Below, one piece after another: positions 18,001 through 25,009 of a DNA stretch of 64,000 nt. Each line of letters starts with the position of its first letter. Position 1 is the first letter of the stretch. A program made the translations under genes and the position numbers. The notes below the pieces were generated by a model, which ran no database searches, had not been told where the DNA came from, and saw nothing but the letters and a program-made list of their open reading frames with translations. Origin of the DNA: JAWLGZ01 sp041690635. Its GTDB lineage: Bacteria > Pseudomonadota > Gammaproteobacteria > Thiohalomonadales > Thiohalomonadaceae. Location: positions 186,001 through 250,000 of the forward strand of contig JAWLGZ010000003.1 in the NCBI GenBank assembly GCA_041690635.1. Direction: 5' to 3'.

Positions 18001-19108
18001 TGATGGCGACCTGCGCGGCAGATGTCTCGATAAACCCGCCATCGCCCCCTTCCGTGCCGCCCTCGGCGCGCAGCTCCGCGCTGCTCTCGATGGTGACGCT
18101 CTCCTCCGACAGCACCCAGATCTCTCCGCCATCACCGTTGGTCTGTCCTGAAGCCTCTAGCGTCCCGGAGACGTTCACCTCGCCGGCATTGGCGGAGAGG
18201 GTGATGACGCCGTTCTCCTCGGAGACGGTGTTGGCCTGGATGACGCCGCTCATGGAGATGGCGCGGTCCACCACCTCCTTTGCCGCGTGGGTGGTGAGCA
18301 GCACACGGCCGCCGTCGGCGGCGATGGTGCCGCTGTTGGCGACGAGGGCGGAGAGCGGGTTACCGTGCGCGTCGGTGAGGTGGTTGAGGATTTGGTCATC
18401 GACGCCGAAGGTGAGCAATTCGTCGCCGTAGAGATCGATGGTGACGCCGTTGGCGGAGGCGAGTGCGACGCGCCCGAGGCGCGCCTCGATGAGGCCGCTG
18501 TTGTGGACCCAGGGAGCGACCAGAGCGACGAGGCCGCCCTCTTTGGCGGTAATCAGCCCTTCGTTGAGGATGCCGGCGGTGGAGTTGGGGTCACCGATGA
18601 AGCGCAGGCGGCCGGCGAGGAAGTCCTCGTCGGCGATGTCGAGGGTGGAGGCGATGAGCCCCTGCACGTCGATGCGGGAATCCTTGCCGAAGACGATGCC
18701 GTTGGGGTTGACCAGGTAGATGTGGCCGTTGGCGGTGAGCCGCCCCAGGATTTCGGAGACGTCGTTGCCGATGACCCGGTTCAGGGTCACGGAGCTGCTG
18801 TTCGGCTGGATGAAGCGGGTGTGCTCGTCGGCGCCGATGGAGAAGCCCTGCCAGTTGATGATGGCCTTGTCGGTGGACTGGGTGACAGTCAGCTCGGTCC
18901 CCAGCTCGGTGATGGTGGCGCTGCCGGCGGCCACGGTGCCGCCTTGTGGATTGGCGAGGGCGGGGGCGTGCCAGTGGGCAAGGACAACGGCACCGGCGAG
19001 GGCGCTGCGGCGGAGCGCCGTGCGCTTTCCGCGCGCCCGGGCAAACTCGGCCACGGCGACGAAGGCGCGCAGGGTTTCGTTCCAGACCAGGCGGTAGATG
19101 TGGTTCAT
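12011..19108 (-). CDS. TpsA-type secreted exoprotein with filamentous-haemagglutinin N-domain and C-terminal caspase domain
   Basis: A 2365-residue two-partner-secretion passenger. Residues 1-52 are an extended signal peptide (MNHIYRLVWN...ALA). The TPS/FHA domain follows, with WQGFSIG, VTLNRVIG and NPNGIVFG (NPNG at 134-137). A very long beta-helix of Gly/Thr/Asn-rich repeats runs to about residue 1770, then a Pro/Thr/Asp/Glu linker, a helical segment, an Ig-like strand segment (about 2030-2095) and a caspase/metacaspase (peptidase C14) domain from about 2118. Its catalytic pair is visible: His2203 in YYAGHG and Cys2253 in DSCYSG. Its transporter gene lies just upstream on the same strand. 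It is probably exported to the cell surface or medium. The fusion of a TPS stalk to an intact caspase dyad is unusual. Confidence 0.95.
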   Translation of the reverse strand: MNHIYRLVWNETLRAFVAVAEFARARGKRTALRRSALAGAVVLAHWHAPALANPQGGTVAAGSATITELGTELTVTQSTDKAIINWQGFSIGADEHTRFIQPNSSSVTLNRVIGNDVSEILGRLTANGHIYLVNPNGIVFGKDSRIDVQGLIASTLDIADEDFLAGRLRFIGDPNSTAGILNEGLITAKEGGLVALVAPWVHNSGLIEARLGRVALASANGVTIDLYGDELLTFGVDDQILNHLTDAHGNPLSALVANSGTIAADGGRVLLTTHAAKEVVDRAISMSGVIQANTVSEENGVITLSANAGEVNVSGTLEASGQTNGDGGEIWVLSEESVTIESSAELRAEGGTEGGDGGFIETSAAQVAINQGVRVSAAAPNGKAGEWLIDPNDITIQADGSDTNISGNPDFVSTNDSSIITTGTIETALNAGTNVTITTDTAGTNSQAGDIHVNDSITSTSATDVSLTLNAHNDININADITATEGQLNMVFNANTANGGGVINLGAATLDANGGAIDAAGQTVNKASGTTTINNVQMTLGALNFTGGTLQGTGSLTTTGFSTISAAVTLDGLTWNQTDVLDITGSGGLTLNNGATLNNAITGVINLVGTNTTPIFRSVGAATLNNHGTLNKLAGTTTSQTIHSGVDFHNSGSVNIDSGTLNIAGNGTDTGAYTVASGATLSFNAPSFSGVTRTLDTTSSVTGTGTLQVNGTTVHANGSLGIANTGTGLIVSLGTLNANADSITGALVPLTVSGGTFNLNSDATLTSLALSIGTLTLNTGNTHVLTGLTLSSGTLAGSDAVEYAGDFTWSNSTFRSTGGLTTTGLVTISGNAKLSGATWEQYGTVNISGSLGRLSLGSAAVLNNHDSGVINLSGSHATPIDRLLSTGTNIFNNSGTLNKLAGSASAQNIGSSTSFFIHNSGAINVQEGVLRISGSGTDTGVYDISSGATLTLLSGTRTLDTVSRITGAGRLWIGGATVHANGSLEIANTGSSMVVASGRLNANTEAFSGEDVVPISVTGGILDLKTGNEIRLSSLTFSGGTITGSDAVVVEGDWSWSGVGSASTFSSTGGLVTTGTTTIGSDTYVRILSAASWAQNGTLIISGTGSLRLNNGAVLNNDGTINISDTGAINRASATGISTINNMGIINIDGAPTYSDMFGWTYNDIRPTYISNNAGARINVAGGVADVYNIQKNEGVIDVSSGAKLIVYLGGWENDGTISGSGTIHTTLSGGLVNKGVIAPGASLGTLTIESNLTLATGSALNIELGGTAEGEYDRLHVTGDVTLGGTLNASLNGGYTPADADFMPFVTMDGTRSGTFASLNRPSGFSVGYDLAGGEAARIIYAAGDANTFTNADGGLNWNVPGNWSDGALPSTSDDVLISAGYAVEYGSGTSTIGSLTINDGNSLNVSGGELTVAGATNAAGQLLTSGGTLNLDGSATIADVTVSSGAFNLNNTATITTAAFSGGTLGGTGNVTVTGALNVTGTTTFAGNGLTTQGTSTVTAPLNVTSGLHWVNEGTLAVTGGHLSIHDSAFTNAAGATLTLTNASHIAIDGNSTLTNAAGATLNLSSSHNTPIVTVDGTVTVNNAGTLNQTETGIHSLSGGFVFTNTGTINANAGTLDVAAGFTANSGTIHLAPGATFQKTGGFTNEGTLSGSGTVAVGAGNTLTNNGTVRPGASPGTLTIDGDFTQTTDGVLEIELDSPTAGQFDVLNVSGTATLDGTINFTGTGGEGDYVFLTADTVVGTFGNRTGTLNPAVTYNAIDLSASLSTPPTTPGTTAPGTTDPGTTDPGTTDPGTTDPGTDEPVTEDPVTEDPITDEPGTDEPAPGEGATDTTSGDILPPEDGMSSGGEPILMTDASVAESLLVVDELVTEADGSPGTAPEEGSAGTTESATPTFTRERFAEADEIFASGGTIDDLITYMNEGGNYSTEEQYLYFRTRDSGETLTLLRAAGSEASLITAEAVERLLGGEEVVNFEVKSALTAALGDKPRALTYLLVLQKARKESREQLYSAALEVLRRDPNAADAFNTVGDGTLSDLLVAESVSTENGIAVIEGRIEGDPAATTLTVDGRWVYVGDDGSFRTEVAVPPGESLIAIAAADEAGTLLTQEVVVENTGPTGKLDKTGEGRRVAILIGAGDYQHERIPDLDNPHNDVKAMAELFSSSYGFEPQVMIDAGKAEIVEAVKKLAGELTDRDQVVLYYAGHGYSFEDTDLGYWLPADAGIDSPENWISTSDLTRFLRRLPSRQVGVVSDSCYSGAFTGQGRLSADAVLKNLDDLKVRRSVTVLSSGGDEPVWDGGADGHSIFAASLLSELRGAGEGARGIDIYGGVRGRVKAEAPQTPHYGMLDTAGYDRGGDFVYQVVRDGE
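13716..13790. repeat. 15-bp tandem repeat inside tpsA (Pro/Thr/Asp linker)
   Basis: Five consecutive 15-bp units: GGGTCGGTCGTGCCT, three identical GGATCGGTCGTGCCT, and a diverged GGGGCGGTGGTACCA. Looser copies extend to about 13641-13800. On the coding strand they encode five-residue PGTTD-type units joining the beta-helix to the C-terminal domains. Because the unit is 15 bp, copy-number changes keep the frame. Confidence 0.9.
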
Positions 19109-19234
19109 GGCGGCGGCTTTTTGTAGTTGGCTGTTACAGATCGTTGATGAAGGGGGACTCCTTCACAATGAGAAAACTCACATCACGGCGTGGGCGGCGT
19201 TCGCACAGTGTTCTTGATTGCAGTGCGCACGACC

Positions 19235-21016
19235 TCAGTACCGGGCACTGATGTTGAAAAAGACACGACTGCCTTCTCCCTCGGCGGAGGGGCGGGTGAG
19301 CGGCTTGGCCACGTAGAGCCCGGCATCCACGTTGTCGGAGAAGGTGAGGCGTACGCCGAGACCCCCGGAGGCGCCGGACTGGCGGCTGTCGCTGCCGCCC
19401 CCCTTCTGCCAGACGGCGCCGACGTCGTAAAAGGCGAAGGGCTGGATACTGGCGACGAGGGGGTTCTCCAGTTGCCGGTGGTAGCGCAGCTCCAGAAGGC
19501 CGGAGAGGCCGTGGTCACCGGTCAGCTCCGAGGGGTCGTAGGCGCGGCCGACGGAGCCGCCGCCGAAGCTGAATTCTTCGGAGGAGAGCAGTTCGTCGAA
19601 GGCGTACTGGAAGGCGGCAACGGTGTAGAGGCTCCAGCCGGCGGCGAACGGCTGGATGCGCACCGCCTGTCCGGTCAGCTTGGCGAAGCGGCCCCCGGCA
19701 TCGGCACGGGAAAGGTTGGGGTCGCCTGTGCGGCTGGCACCGAAGGCGTCGAGGCCAACATGAAGGGCGCCGTCGAGCAGGGTGAGGCCGGCAAAGCGGT
19801 CGGCAAAGTCGGTACGAAGTCCGAGGTGCAGGACCCGCAGGTCGTCGGCGGAGAGGCGCTCTCCCAGGGATTCGGAGCGGAACCGGCGCCAGGCGAAACC
19901 GCCGTAGAGGTCGGTGCGGGCGCCGCGGCTGTAGTCGAGCGGATGGATGAAGCCCAGTTCCGCGCTGCGGGTGCGGGTTTTCGTGTCGAGCACCGCCAGC
20001 GCCTCGCCGGGCTCGGAGTCGACGGCGGTGAGCCCGATGCGAAGCCGGGTGCCCCGGGTCCCGACCAGCTGCTCGTGGGCCAGGTGCAGGTAGTGCAGTT
20101 CGTCGGTGTCCTCGGCGGTGGAGAGGGCGAGGGTGCTGGAGCCGTAGGGCGTGAACAGCCCGTGGCGGGTGGCTGCGAAGAAGGCCTGGTGCGGGCCGAT
20201 GGTCTTGCTGCCGTGGTTGTCGAGCTGGAAGCGGAGGTCCCAGGGTTTGGGCTCCACCAGCAGGGTGAGGATGGAGGCGCCGGCCTCGCCGTCCGGGTCG
20301 GCGGTCACCCGCCCCTGGACCTTGAGCCCCGGCAGGTTGTCGGCGAGCAGCAGGTGGTGCTCCAGGACGCTGATGTGGAGGGGGCGGGAGGCCTTGATGC
20401 GCTCAGCCCATTCGTCGAGCAGCCGTTCGGTGCCGGGCGGCACCTTGCCGGCGATTTCATGGGCAGCGATGTAGCTCTCGATTACCCGCAGCCGGACGGT
20501 GCCGTCGGTGACCCGCTGTTCGGGGATGACGACGCGGGTGAGGATGTAGCCGGCATTGCGGTAGTGGACGGTGATGCGGTCGGCGAGGTCGACCAATTGG
20601 GCCAGGCTGACGGTCTCGCCCAGCATTCCCTCCCAAAGAACGGCCAGCTCGTCGCCGGGAATGGCGGTGTTGCCGGTCAACTCCACCTGCTTGAGCGGAA
20701 TCACCTGCTCGGCCGCCTTCGCATCCAGTTTCCGCCCCTCGGGCAGCGGCAGGGTGAGCTCGGGCAGGGCCTGCGGCTCGGGCAGCGGCTCGAAGCGTTT
20801 TTCGATCTGCCCCGGGGCCACCGGGCCCGGGAGGGTTTGAGCGTGGCTAACGCCGCCCAGAAGCAGGGCCGCTAAAACCGCCCCCAGATATCTCGGACGC
20901 GGTTCAGCCTGCCGAACGGGGCGGCAATCAGGGGAATCGGCGCGGGGTCCCGGCCGGGCACAGGCGGTACCGGCGGGCGCGGCCCGCTTTGGCGCGAAGA
21001 TCAGTGCCGCAGGCAT
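19235..21016 (-). CDS. TpsB outer-membrane transporter (ShlB/FhaC/HecB family)
   Basis: A 593-residue Omp85-superfamily transporter that exports its cognate TpsA across the outer membrane. After an unusually long leader (signal hydrophobic core at about 43-60) comes a POTRA_2/POTRA region (VELTGNTAIP...LADRITVHYRNAGYILTRVVIP...VRLRVIE). The 16-strand barrel follows, containing FSFGGGSVGRAYD, the counterpart of the conserved L6 VRGY loop, and it ends in an aromatic residue (NISARY) as BamA substrates do. ATG 21016 has GGGGGG upstream. It precedes tpsA on the same strand with ~126 nt between, the classic tpsB-tpsA order. Confidence 0.95.
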   Translation of the reverse strand: MPAALIFAPKRAAPAGTACARPGPRADSPDCRPVRQAEPRPRYLGAVLAALLLGGVSHAQTLPGPVAPGQIEKRFEPLPEPQALPELTLPLPEGRKLDAKAAEQVIPLKQVELTGNTAIPGDELAVLWEGMLGETVSLAQLVDLADRITVHYRNAGYILTRVVIPEQRVTDGTVRLRVIESYIAAHEIAGKVPPGTERLLDEWAERIKASRPLHISVLEHHLLLADNLPGLKVQGRVTADPDGEAGASILTLLVEPKPWDLRFQLDNHGSKTIGPHQAFFAATRHGLFTPYGSSTLALSTAEDTDELHYLHLAHEQLVGTRGTRLRIGLTAVDSEPGEALAVLDTKTRTRSAELGFIHPLDYSRGARTDLYGGFAWRRFRSESLGERLSADDLRVLHLGLRTDFADRFAGLTLLDGALHVGLDAFGASRTGDPNLSRADAGGRFAKLTGQAVRIQPFAAGWSLYTVAAFQYAFDELLSSEEFSFGGGSVGRAYDPSELTGDHGLSGLLELRYHRQLENPLVASIQPFAFYDVGAVWQKGGGSDSRQSGASGGLGVRLTFSDNVDAGLYVAKPLTRPSAEGEGSRVFFNISARY

Positions 21017-21183
21017 TTCTGAATACCCCCCTGCCCGCCGACAGTCATCCGCTGCTTTCCCATCCTTATTGTCCTTTTGGAAGCGGCGTGCGTAACCGCA
21101 TTTGTGGCCCTGTGGCGAGCCATCATTTTGTTGTTTCGCAGAAACCGAGATCAGTGTTCTGCGCTGAAGAACTTTAACCTAAA

Positions 21184-21276
21184 GGTGCAGTGGTCACGGG
21201 GCAAGCCTGTTCAGTCCGTCCGCAGGGGGAGTCGGTAGCGCCTTTCCGAAACGGCTCGCCCCGTGACCGCTGCACC
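21184..21276 (-). repeat. ~95-nt structured hairpin element, copy B, upstream of tpsB
   Basis: The arms 21184-21207 and 21253-21276 are inverted repeats matching at 22 of 24 positions. On the - strand this gives a near-perfect 24-bp stem closing a ~45-nt interior. It aligns with copy A (11496-11591) in the same orientation relative to the downstream gene. It lies 168 nt before the tpsB start, in a 484-nt gap shared with the divergent crp-like gene, and could act as an RNA leader or as a DNA palindrome. Apart from this element I see no gene in 21017-21500. Confidence 0.65.
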
Positions 21277-21500
21277 CTTCATTTATGTGAACCAGGAGGC
21301 TGATGCAATGCACAAAGCACCCAATCCACTGGATGAAAGTTAACGGACGCAAGAACCCGGGTCTATGAAAAACCGCACTCCAGGATGAAATTGCCCGGGA
21401 TTGCGATTGAATCCCCCCTGCTTTCATTCAATAATCAACGCATTCCAGATAACAAAAGGGGCAAGCCCACCCCCAATAATCTTGGAAGCCCGATTTATTC

Positions 21501-22163
21501 ATGGATGCCGGCCAACCTTTCCTGCGAAATGTCTCGCTGTTCGCCTCCCTCAATGACGAGCAGCTCCGGGATATCGCGCGCCTGGCGGTCACCCGCACCT
21601 TCCCCCGCGAAGCGACCGTTTTCCGGGAGGGGGACAAGGGCGATGCGCTCTATGTGATTCAGGAGGGGCGTGTGAAGGTGCTGCTGTCGGGAGAGAACGG
21701 ACGGGAGGTAATCGTGTCCATTCTCGCTCCCGGTCAGTGCTTCGGCGAGATGGCGCTGGTGGACTCCGGCACCCGCTGCGCCCGCGTCGTGGCCATGACC
21801 GAGTGTCGCTTTCAGGTCATATCCGGCGTCGATTATGCCCGTCTGCTGCGGAGCTCACCGGAGATCGCGGCGGCCATGCTGCGAGAGATAGCCGATCGGT
21901 TGCGTGCTGCCAATCGCAGCATCGGGAGCCTGGCCACGCTGGACGTGTTCGGCCGCGTGGCGCGTTTCCTGCTCGATGCGGCCACCGAGGTGGAGGGGCA
22001 GCTGGTGGTGGAAGAGTTGCCGACCCAGACCGATATTGCTGCTATTGTGGGCGCCTCCCGGGAGATGGTGAACCGCGCGATGCGCGAACTGGCCCGCCAG
22101 GGGTTCATCATCCAGCAAGGGAAACGTGTGTTGATTACCAATGAGATGGGGGCTGTCTGGTGA
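21501..22163 (+). CDS. Crp/Fnr family transcriptional regulator
   Basis: A 220-residue regulator. The N-terminal cNMP-binding beta-roll contains FREGDKGDALYVIQEGRVKVLL and the phosphate-binding cassette GQCFGEMALVDSGTRCARV. The dimerisation helix covers about residues 115-150, and the C-terminal winged helix has PTQTDIAAIVGASREMVNRAMREL. There is no N-terminal Cys cluster, so it is not Fnr-like; the FGEMALVDSGTR(C) cassette fits cAMP or similar binding. It is divergent from tpsB and near a CHASE2 adenylate cyclase, so regulation of the TPS genes by cAMP is an attractive inference. It overlaps the next gene by 4 nt. Confidence 0.93.
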   Translation: MDAGQPFLRNVSLFASLNDEQLRDIARLAVTRTFPREATVFREGDKGDALYVIQEGRVKVLLSGENGREVIVSILAPGQCFGEMALVDSGTRCARVVAMTECRFQVISGVDYARLLRSSPEIAAAMLREIADRLRAANRSIGSLATLDVFGRVARFLLDAATEVEGQLVVEELPTQTDIAAIVGASREMVNRAMRELARQGFIIQQGKRVLITNEMGAVW

Positions 22164-22699
22164 ACCGGGAGAAAAGGTGTATGTGGGCGTGGAATTGGCG
22201 TGTGGCGGCGCTCATCGGGTTGTTGGGCATTTTCGCGCCCGCCAGCGCCCAGGAGTCCGCGACTCCCGAGCCGAAGGTGGATCGATTCGGCGACTGGAGC
22301 GTCGTGTGTCTTTCCCTGCCGGAAGGGGGGGAGTTCTGCCGCGCTGTGCAGTCGATTGGTGTCAAGGAGTCCAATCAGACGGTCATGGAGGTGGCCATCG
22401 GGCCCGGTCGGCCGGCGGGTGAGCGGCTAATCATCATCTCCGTTCCGCTCGGTGTCTTTCTGCCGCCGGGTGTCATGATGCGGGTCGACGGTGCACAGGA
22501 GCAGCAGGCACCGTTCCAGTCCTGTTCCGCGGCCGGCTGTCATGCGGCATTCCCGCTCACCGAAGAGAATGTCGAGCTGTTGCGAAAAGGGAAGCAGCTA
22601 TTGGTCACTGTGCTCGATTCCAGACGCCAGCCCGTGGCGGTACCTACGAGCCTGTCCGGTTTCAGCGATGCGATTGCGAAGGCCCGGCCCACCTGGTAA
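22160..22699 (+). CDS. invasion-associated locus B (IalB) family exported protein
   Basis: A 179-residue protein with a signal peptide (hydrophobic segment, then SAQES) and the IalB pattern: FGDWSVVCL...EFCRAVQSI, I..P.G..LPPGV..RVD, FQSC...GC.A.FPL. IalB-family proteins are periplasmic or surface proteins of unclear function, first linked to host-cell invasion in Bartonella. Paired cysteines probably form disulfides. GTG 22160 overlaps the stop of the crp-like gene by 4 nt, so the two are translationally coupled. Confidence 0.85.
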   Translation: MNREKRCMWAWNWRVAALIGLLGIFAPASAQESATPEPKVDRFGDWSVVCLSLPEGGEFCRAVQSIGVKESNQTVMEVAIGPGRPAGERLIIISVPLGVFLPPGVMMRVDGAQEQQAPFQSCSAAGCHAAFPLTEENVELLRKGKQLLVTVLDSRRQPVAVPTSLSGFSDAIAKARPTW

Positions 22700-22802
22700 C
22701 GCTTTCGCCGTTCGGTGACTTGTGATAGTGGAGCGCTTTCGCGGCTTTCGCCGCTCGCATGGGGTACCGCCTGTAGGGGCGCAGTTCCGGGTGCGATACG
22801 CG

Positions 22803-22835
22803 GCAGAGGAGCTGTGGGGAAGGCGGCTCCTCTGC
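22803..22835. terminator. hairpin between convergent genes, possible terminator
   Basis: GCAGAGGAGC and GCTCCTCTGC form a perfect 10-bp stem around a 13-nt loop between the convergent IalB-like and adenylate cyclase genes. No T-run follows on either strand, so termination is only likely from position. Confidence 0.4.
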
Positions 22836-22863
22836 TCCTGAAGTAGAACGTACCGGTACAGGT

Positions 22864-24996
22864 TTACTTCTCCGTCAGAGAGGTCACACCATCCCAGTCT
22901 GCGGGGGGATGCTCCGCCAATTTCCGGCAACGCTCGGCGTAAAGCCGTGCAACCTCGTCTGTCTGCCGGGCTCCGTGGAGTGTGCAGGCAGCGAAGCGCC
23001 CCGCCGCCTCCGCAAACCGCCCCGCATAGAAGAGCCGCAAAGCGTCATCAAAGGATCTCAACCGCTGCGCGTCGCGTTCTGACAGGGCATCGGTGCCTAG
23101 CGGCTCGAAGATGCGAATCGGTGCATTACGCCCTTTGACCCGCACCCGCCCCACCTCACGGCTGGCGACAGCGCTCCCGAACTGGGCTGCGGTGGCTTCG
23201 GAGACCAGCAGGCGGGTACCGAACACCTTGTTGACCCCTTCCAGGCGCGACGCCAGGTTTACGGTGTCACCCATGGCGGTGTAGTTGAAGCGGCGCCTTG
23301 AACCGATATTGCCGATCAAGGCTTCTCCGCTGTTGAGTCCTATACGGGTGTTGAACCGAAAGCGGCCGAAGTCCCCGGCTTCGTTCATCGCGTCAAGCCA
23401 CTTGGTAGCCGCCAGTGCTGCGCGCACCGCCTTTTCAGCATGCGCCGGATCATCCTTGGGCGCACCGAAAACAGCCACGACCGCATCGCCGATGTACTTG
23501 TCGACGAAACCGCCGTGCCTCTCGATGATCTCGGTAATGGCCGTAAAGTAGCTATTGATCAGCGTGACCAGCTCCGCGGGGGAAAGCGACTCACTGATGG
23601 AGGTGAAGTCGGCCAGGTCCGAGAACCAGACCGTGATATTGCGCGTCTCCCCGCCCAGTTCGGGCAGCTTCTCCTGCGCCAGCACCTCTTCGACCACAGT
23701 GGGGGCCAGGTACATGCCGAACAGCCGACGCAGCTTGATCTTCTGCCGGTCCGTGACCGTGAACCGATAGGCCAGCATGGTGCCCGATGAAAGACCGGCG
23801 GCAAAGATGGGTTCCAGCAGCGGCAGCACCGTATCGGCGGCGAGCGCTATGGTTGCAACCATGGCCCAGACAAACGAAAGGACGATAATTTGCAGGGTGG
23901 CCAGGACCGGGTCGGTGCGCATCGTGATCGATGCGGCGAGGAGTGCCACCAGGCCAATGAGCGCGGCAGCCAGTAGCTGGGACACGCGTGCCAGGACCTC
24001 ATTGCGCAGGAGCGAGTTGACCGCCGCGGCGTGGATGTATACCCCGGGCAGGCTTTCACGGCGGAAGTCCGCTTCGGTGCGCTCGGGCGGCTGGAGTTGG
24101 CAAGGGGGAGGGCGGTAGCCCCCCTCGGCACCGGTCATGTAGCGCTTCGACGTAAGCTTTCGGTCTTCGAGATCCAGAACGGCGCCAAAGAGAACCACCT
24201 TTTGGGCGAACGCCTGGCGCAGGTAGTCGACATGGCCGGCTTTCACGCAGGCGTGGATATCGGCCAGTGAGTAGGTCGGGATGTCGTTCTCACCCTGAAA
24301 GTTCACCAGTGCCCGTTGGCCCTGGGATCCCCGTATCGGCGTCCCGTGGAGGGCGACCTGGCCGTCCGGCAGCACCTCCGGCTTTGCAGCGCGCACGCGG
24401 GCCGCCAACTCCATGCTGAAGGAGGGCTCCTTGTCCCCCCCCGCCTCCCGCGGCTTCTGCAGCAGTAGGGGCACGGAACGGATGATGCCGTCGGAATCGG
24501 TGATGACGTTGAGGGAGCGGACGTTCTGCTGCCCCCCGACCAGCATGATTTGCGCCCGGGTCGGCAGCAGCGGCGCGTTGGCGTGCTGCACCTTGCCGAG
24601 CACAATGCGGCCATCCCGGGCCCCCTCCCTCAGGAACCGCAGGTACGGGGTTTCCAGGTCTGGAAAACGGGCCTGGACGGAGGTCGGAAACACCACGTCG
24701 AAGCCGATGACCTGCGCACCGGCATTGAGCACGCCGGAGAGCGTCTCCGCGATCTCCGGCATCCAGAGCGCCTTCGGCTGACCGGCAAACGGTGGTGTCA
24801 GGTAGGTCTGCTCATCGATCGCGATGACGACCGTAGGTGACTGGTGGGGCGGATGGGCCTGAGCGAAGACCTGGTGGCGCATCCATAGCAGCAGATCCAG
24901 AGACTGCCCTTGAAGTCGCTCCAGTATCGGCGACGAGAACACGAATGCCAGAACGGTCGCCGCTCCCGCCGCAACCAGAAAATCTCTTGGTTGCAA
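22864..24996 (-). CDS. CHASE2-domain adenylate/guanylate cyclase
   Basis: A 710-residue membrane class III nucleotidyl cyclase. An N-terminal hydrophobic segment is followed by a large periplasmic CHASE2 sensor (VVIAIDEQTYL...VIGFDVVF...GRIVLG...LVNFQG). About three transmembrane helices lie near residues 345-425. The cyclase domain has WFSDLADFTSISE (first metal Asp), KYIGDAVVAVFG (second metal Asp), LNSGEALIGNIG and YTAMGDTVNLASRLE, and a short helical TPR-like tail ends it. The metal-binding aspartates are intact, so it should be active. Its gene starts 13 nt after an exported-protein gene, forming an operon. It probably supplies cyclic nucleotide for the nearby cNMP-binding proteins; that link is an inference. 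Confidence 0.93.
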   Translation of the reverse strand: MQPRDFLVAAGAATVLAFVFSSPILERLQGQSLDLLLWMRHQVFAQAHPPHQSPTVVIAIDEQTYLTPPFAGQPKALWMPEIAETLSGVLNAGAQVIGFDVVFPTSVQARFPDLETPYLRFLREGARDGRIVLGKVQHANAPLLPTRAQIMLVGGQQNVRSLNVITDSDGIIRSVPLLLQKPREAGGDKEPSFSMELAARVRAAKPEVLPDGQVALHGTPIRGSQGQRALVNFQGENDIPTYSLADIHACVKAGHVDYLRQAFAQKVVLFGAVLDLEDRKLTSKRYMTGAEGGYRPPPCQLQPPERTEADFRRESLPGVYIHAAAVNSLLRNEVLARVSQLLAAALIGLVALLAASITMRTDPVLATLQIIVLSFVWAMVATIALAADTVLPLLEPIFAAGLSSGTMLAYRFTVTDRQKIKLRRLFGMYLAPTVVEEVLAQEKLPELGGETRNITVWFSDLADFTSISESLSPAELVTLINSYFTAITEIIERHGGFVDKYIGDAVVAVFGAPKDDPAHAEKAVRAALAATKWLDAMNEAGDFGRFRFNTRIGLNSGEALIGNIGSRRRFNYTAMGDTVNLASRLEGVNKVFGTRLLVSEATAAQFGSAVASREVGRVRVKGRNAPIRIFEPLGTDALSERDAQRLRSFDDALRLFYAGRFAEAAGRFAACTLHGARQTDEVARLYAERCRKLAEHPPADWDGVTSLTEK

Positions 24997-25009
24997 AGAG
25001 AAGCCCGCG

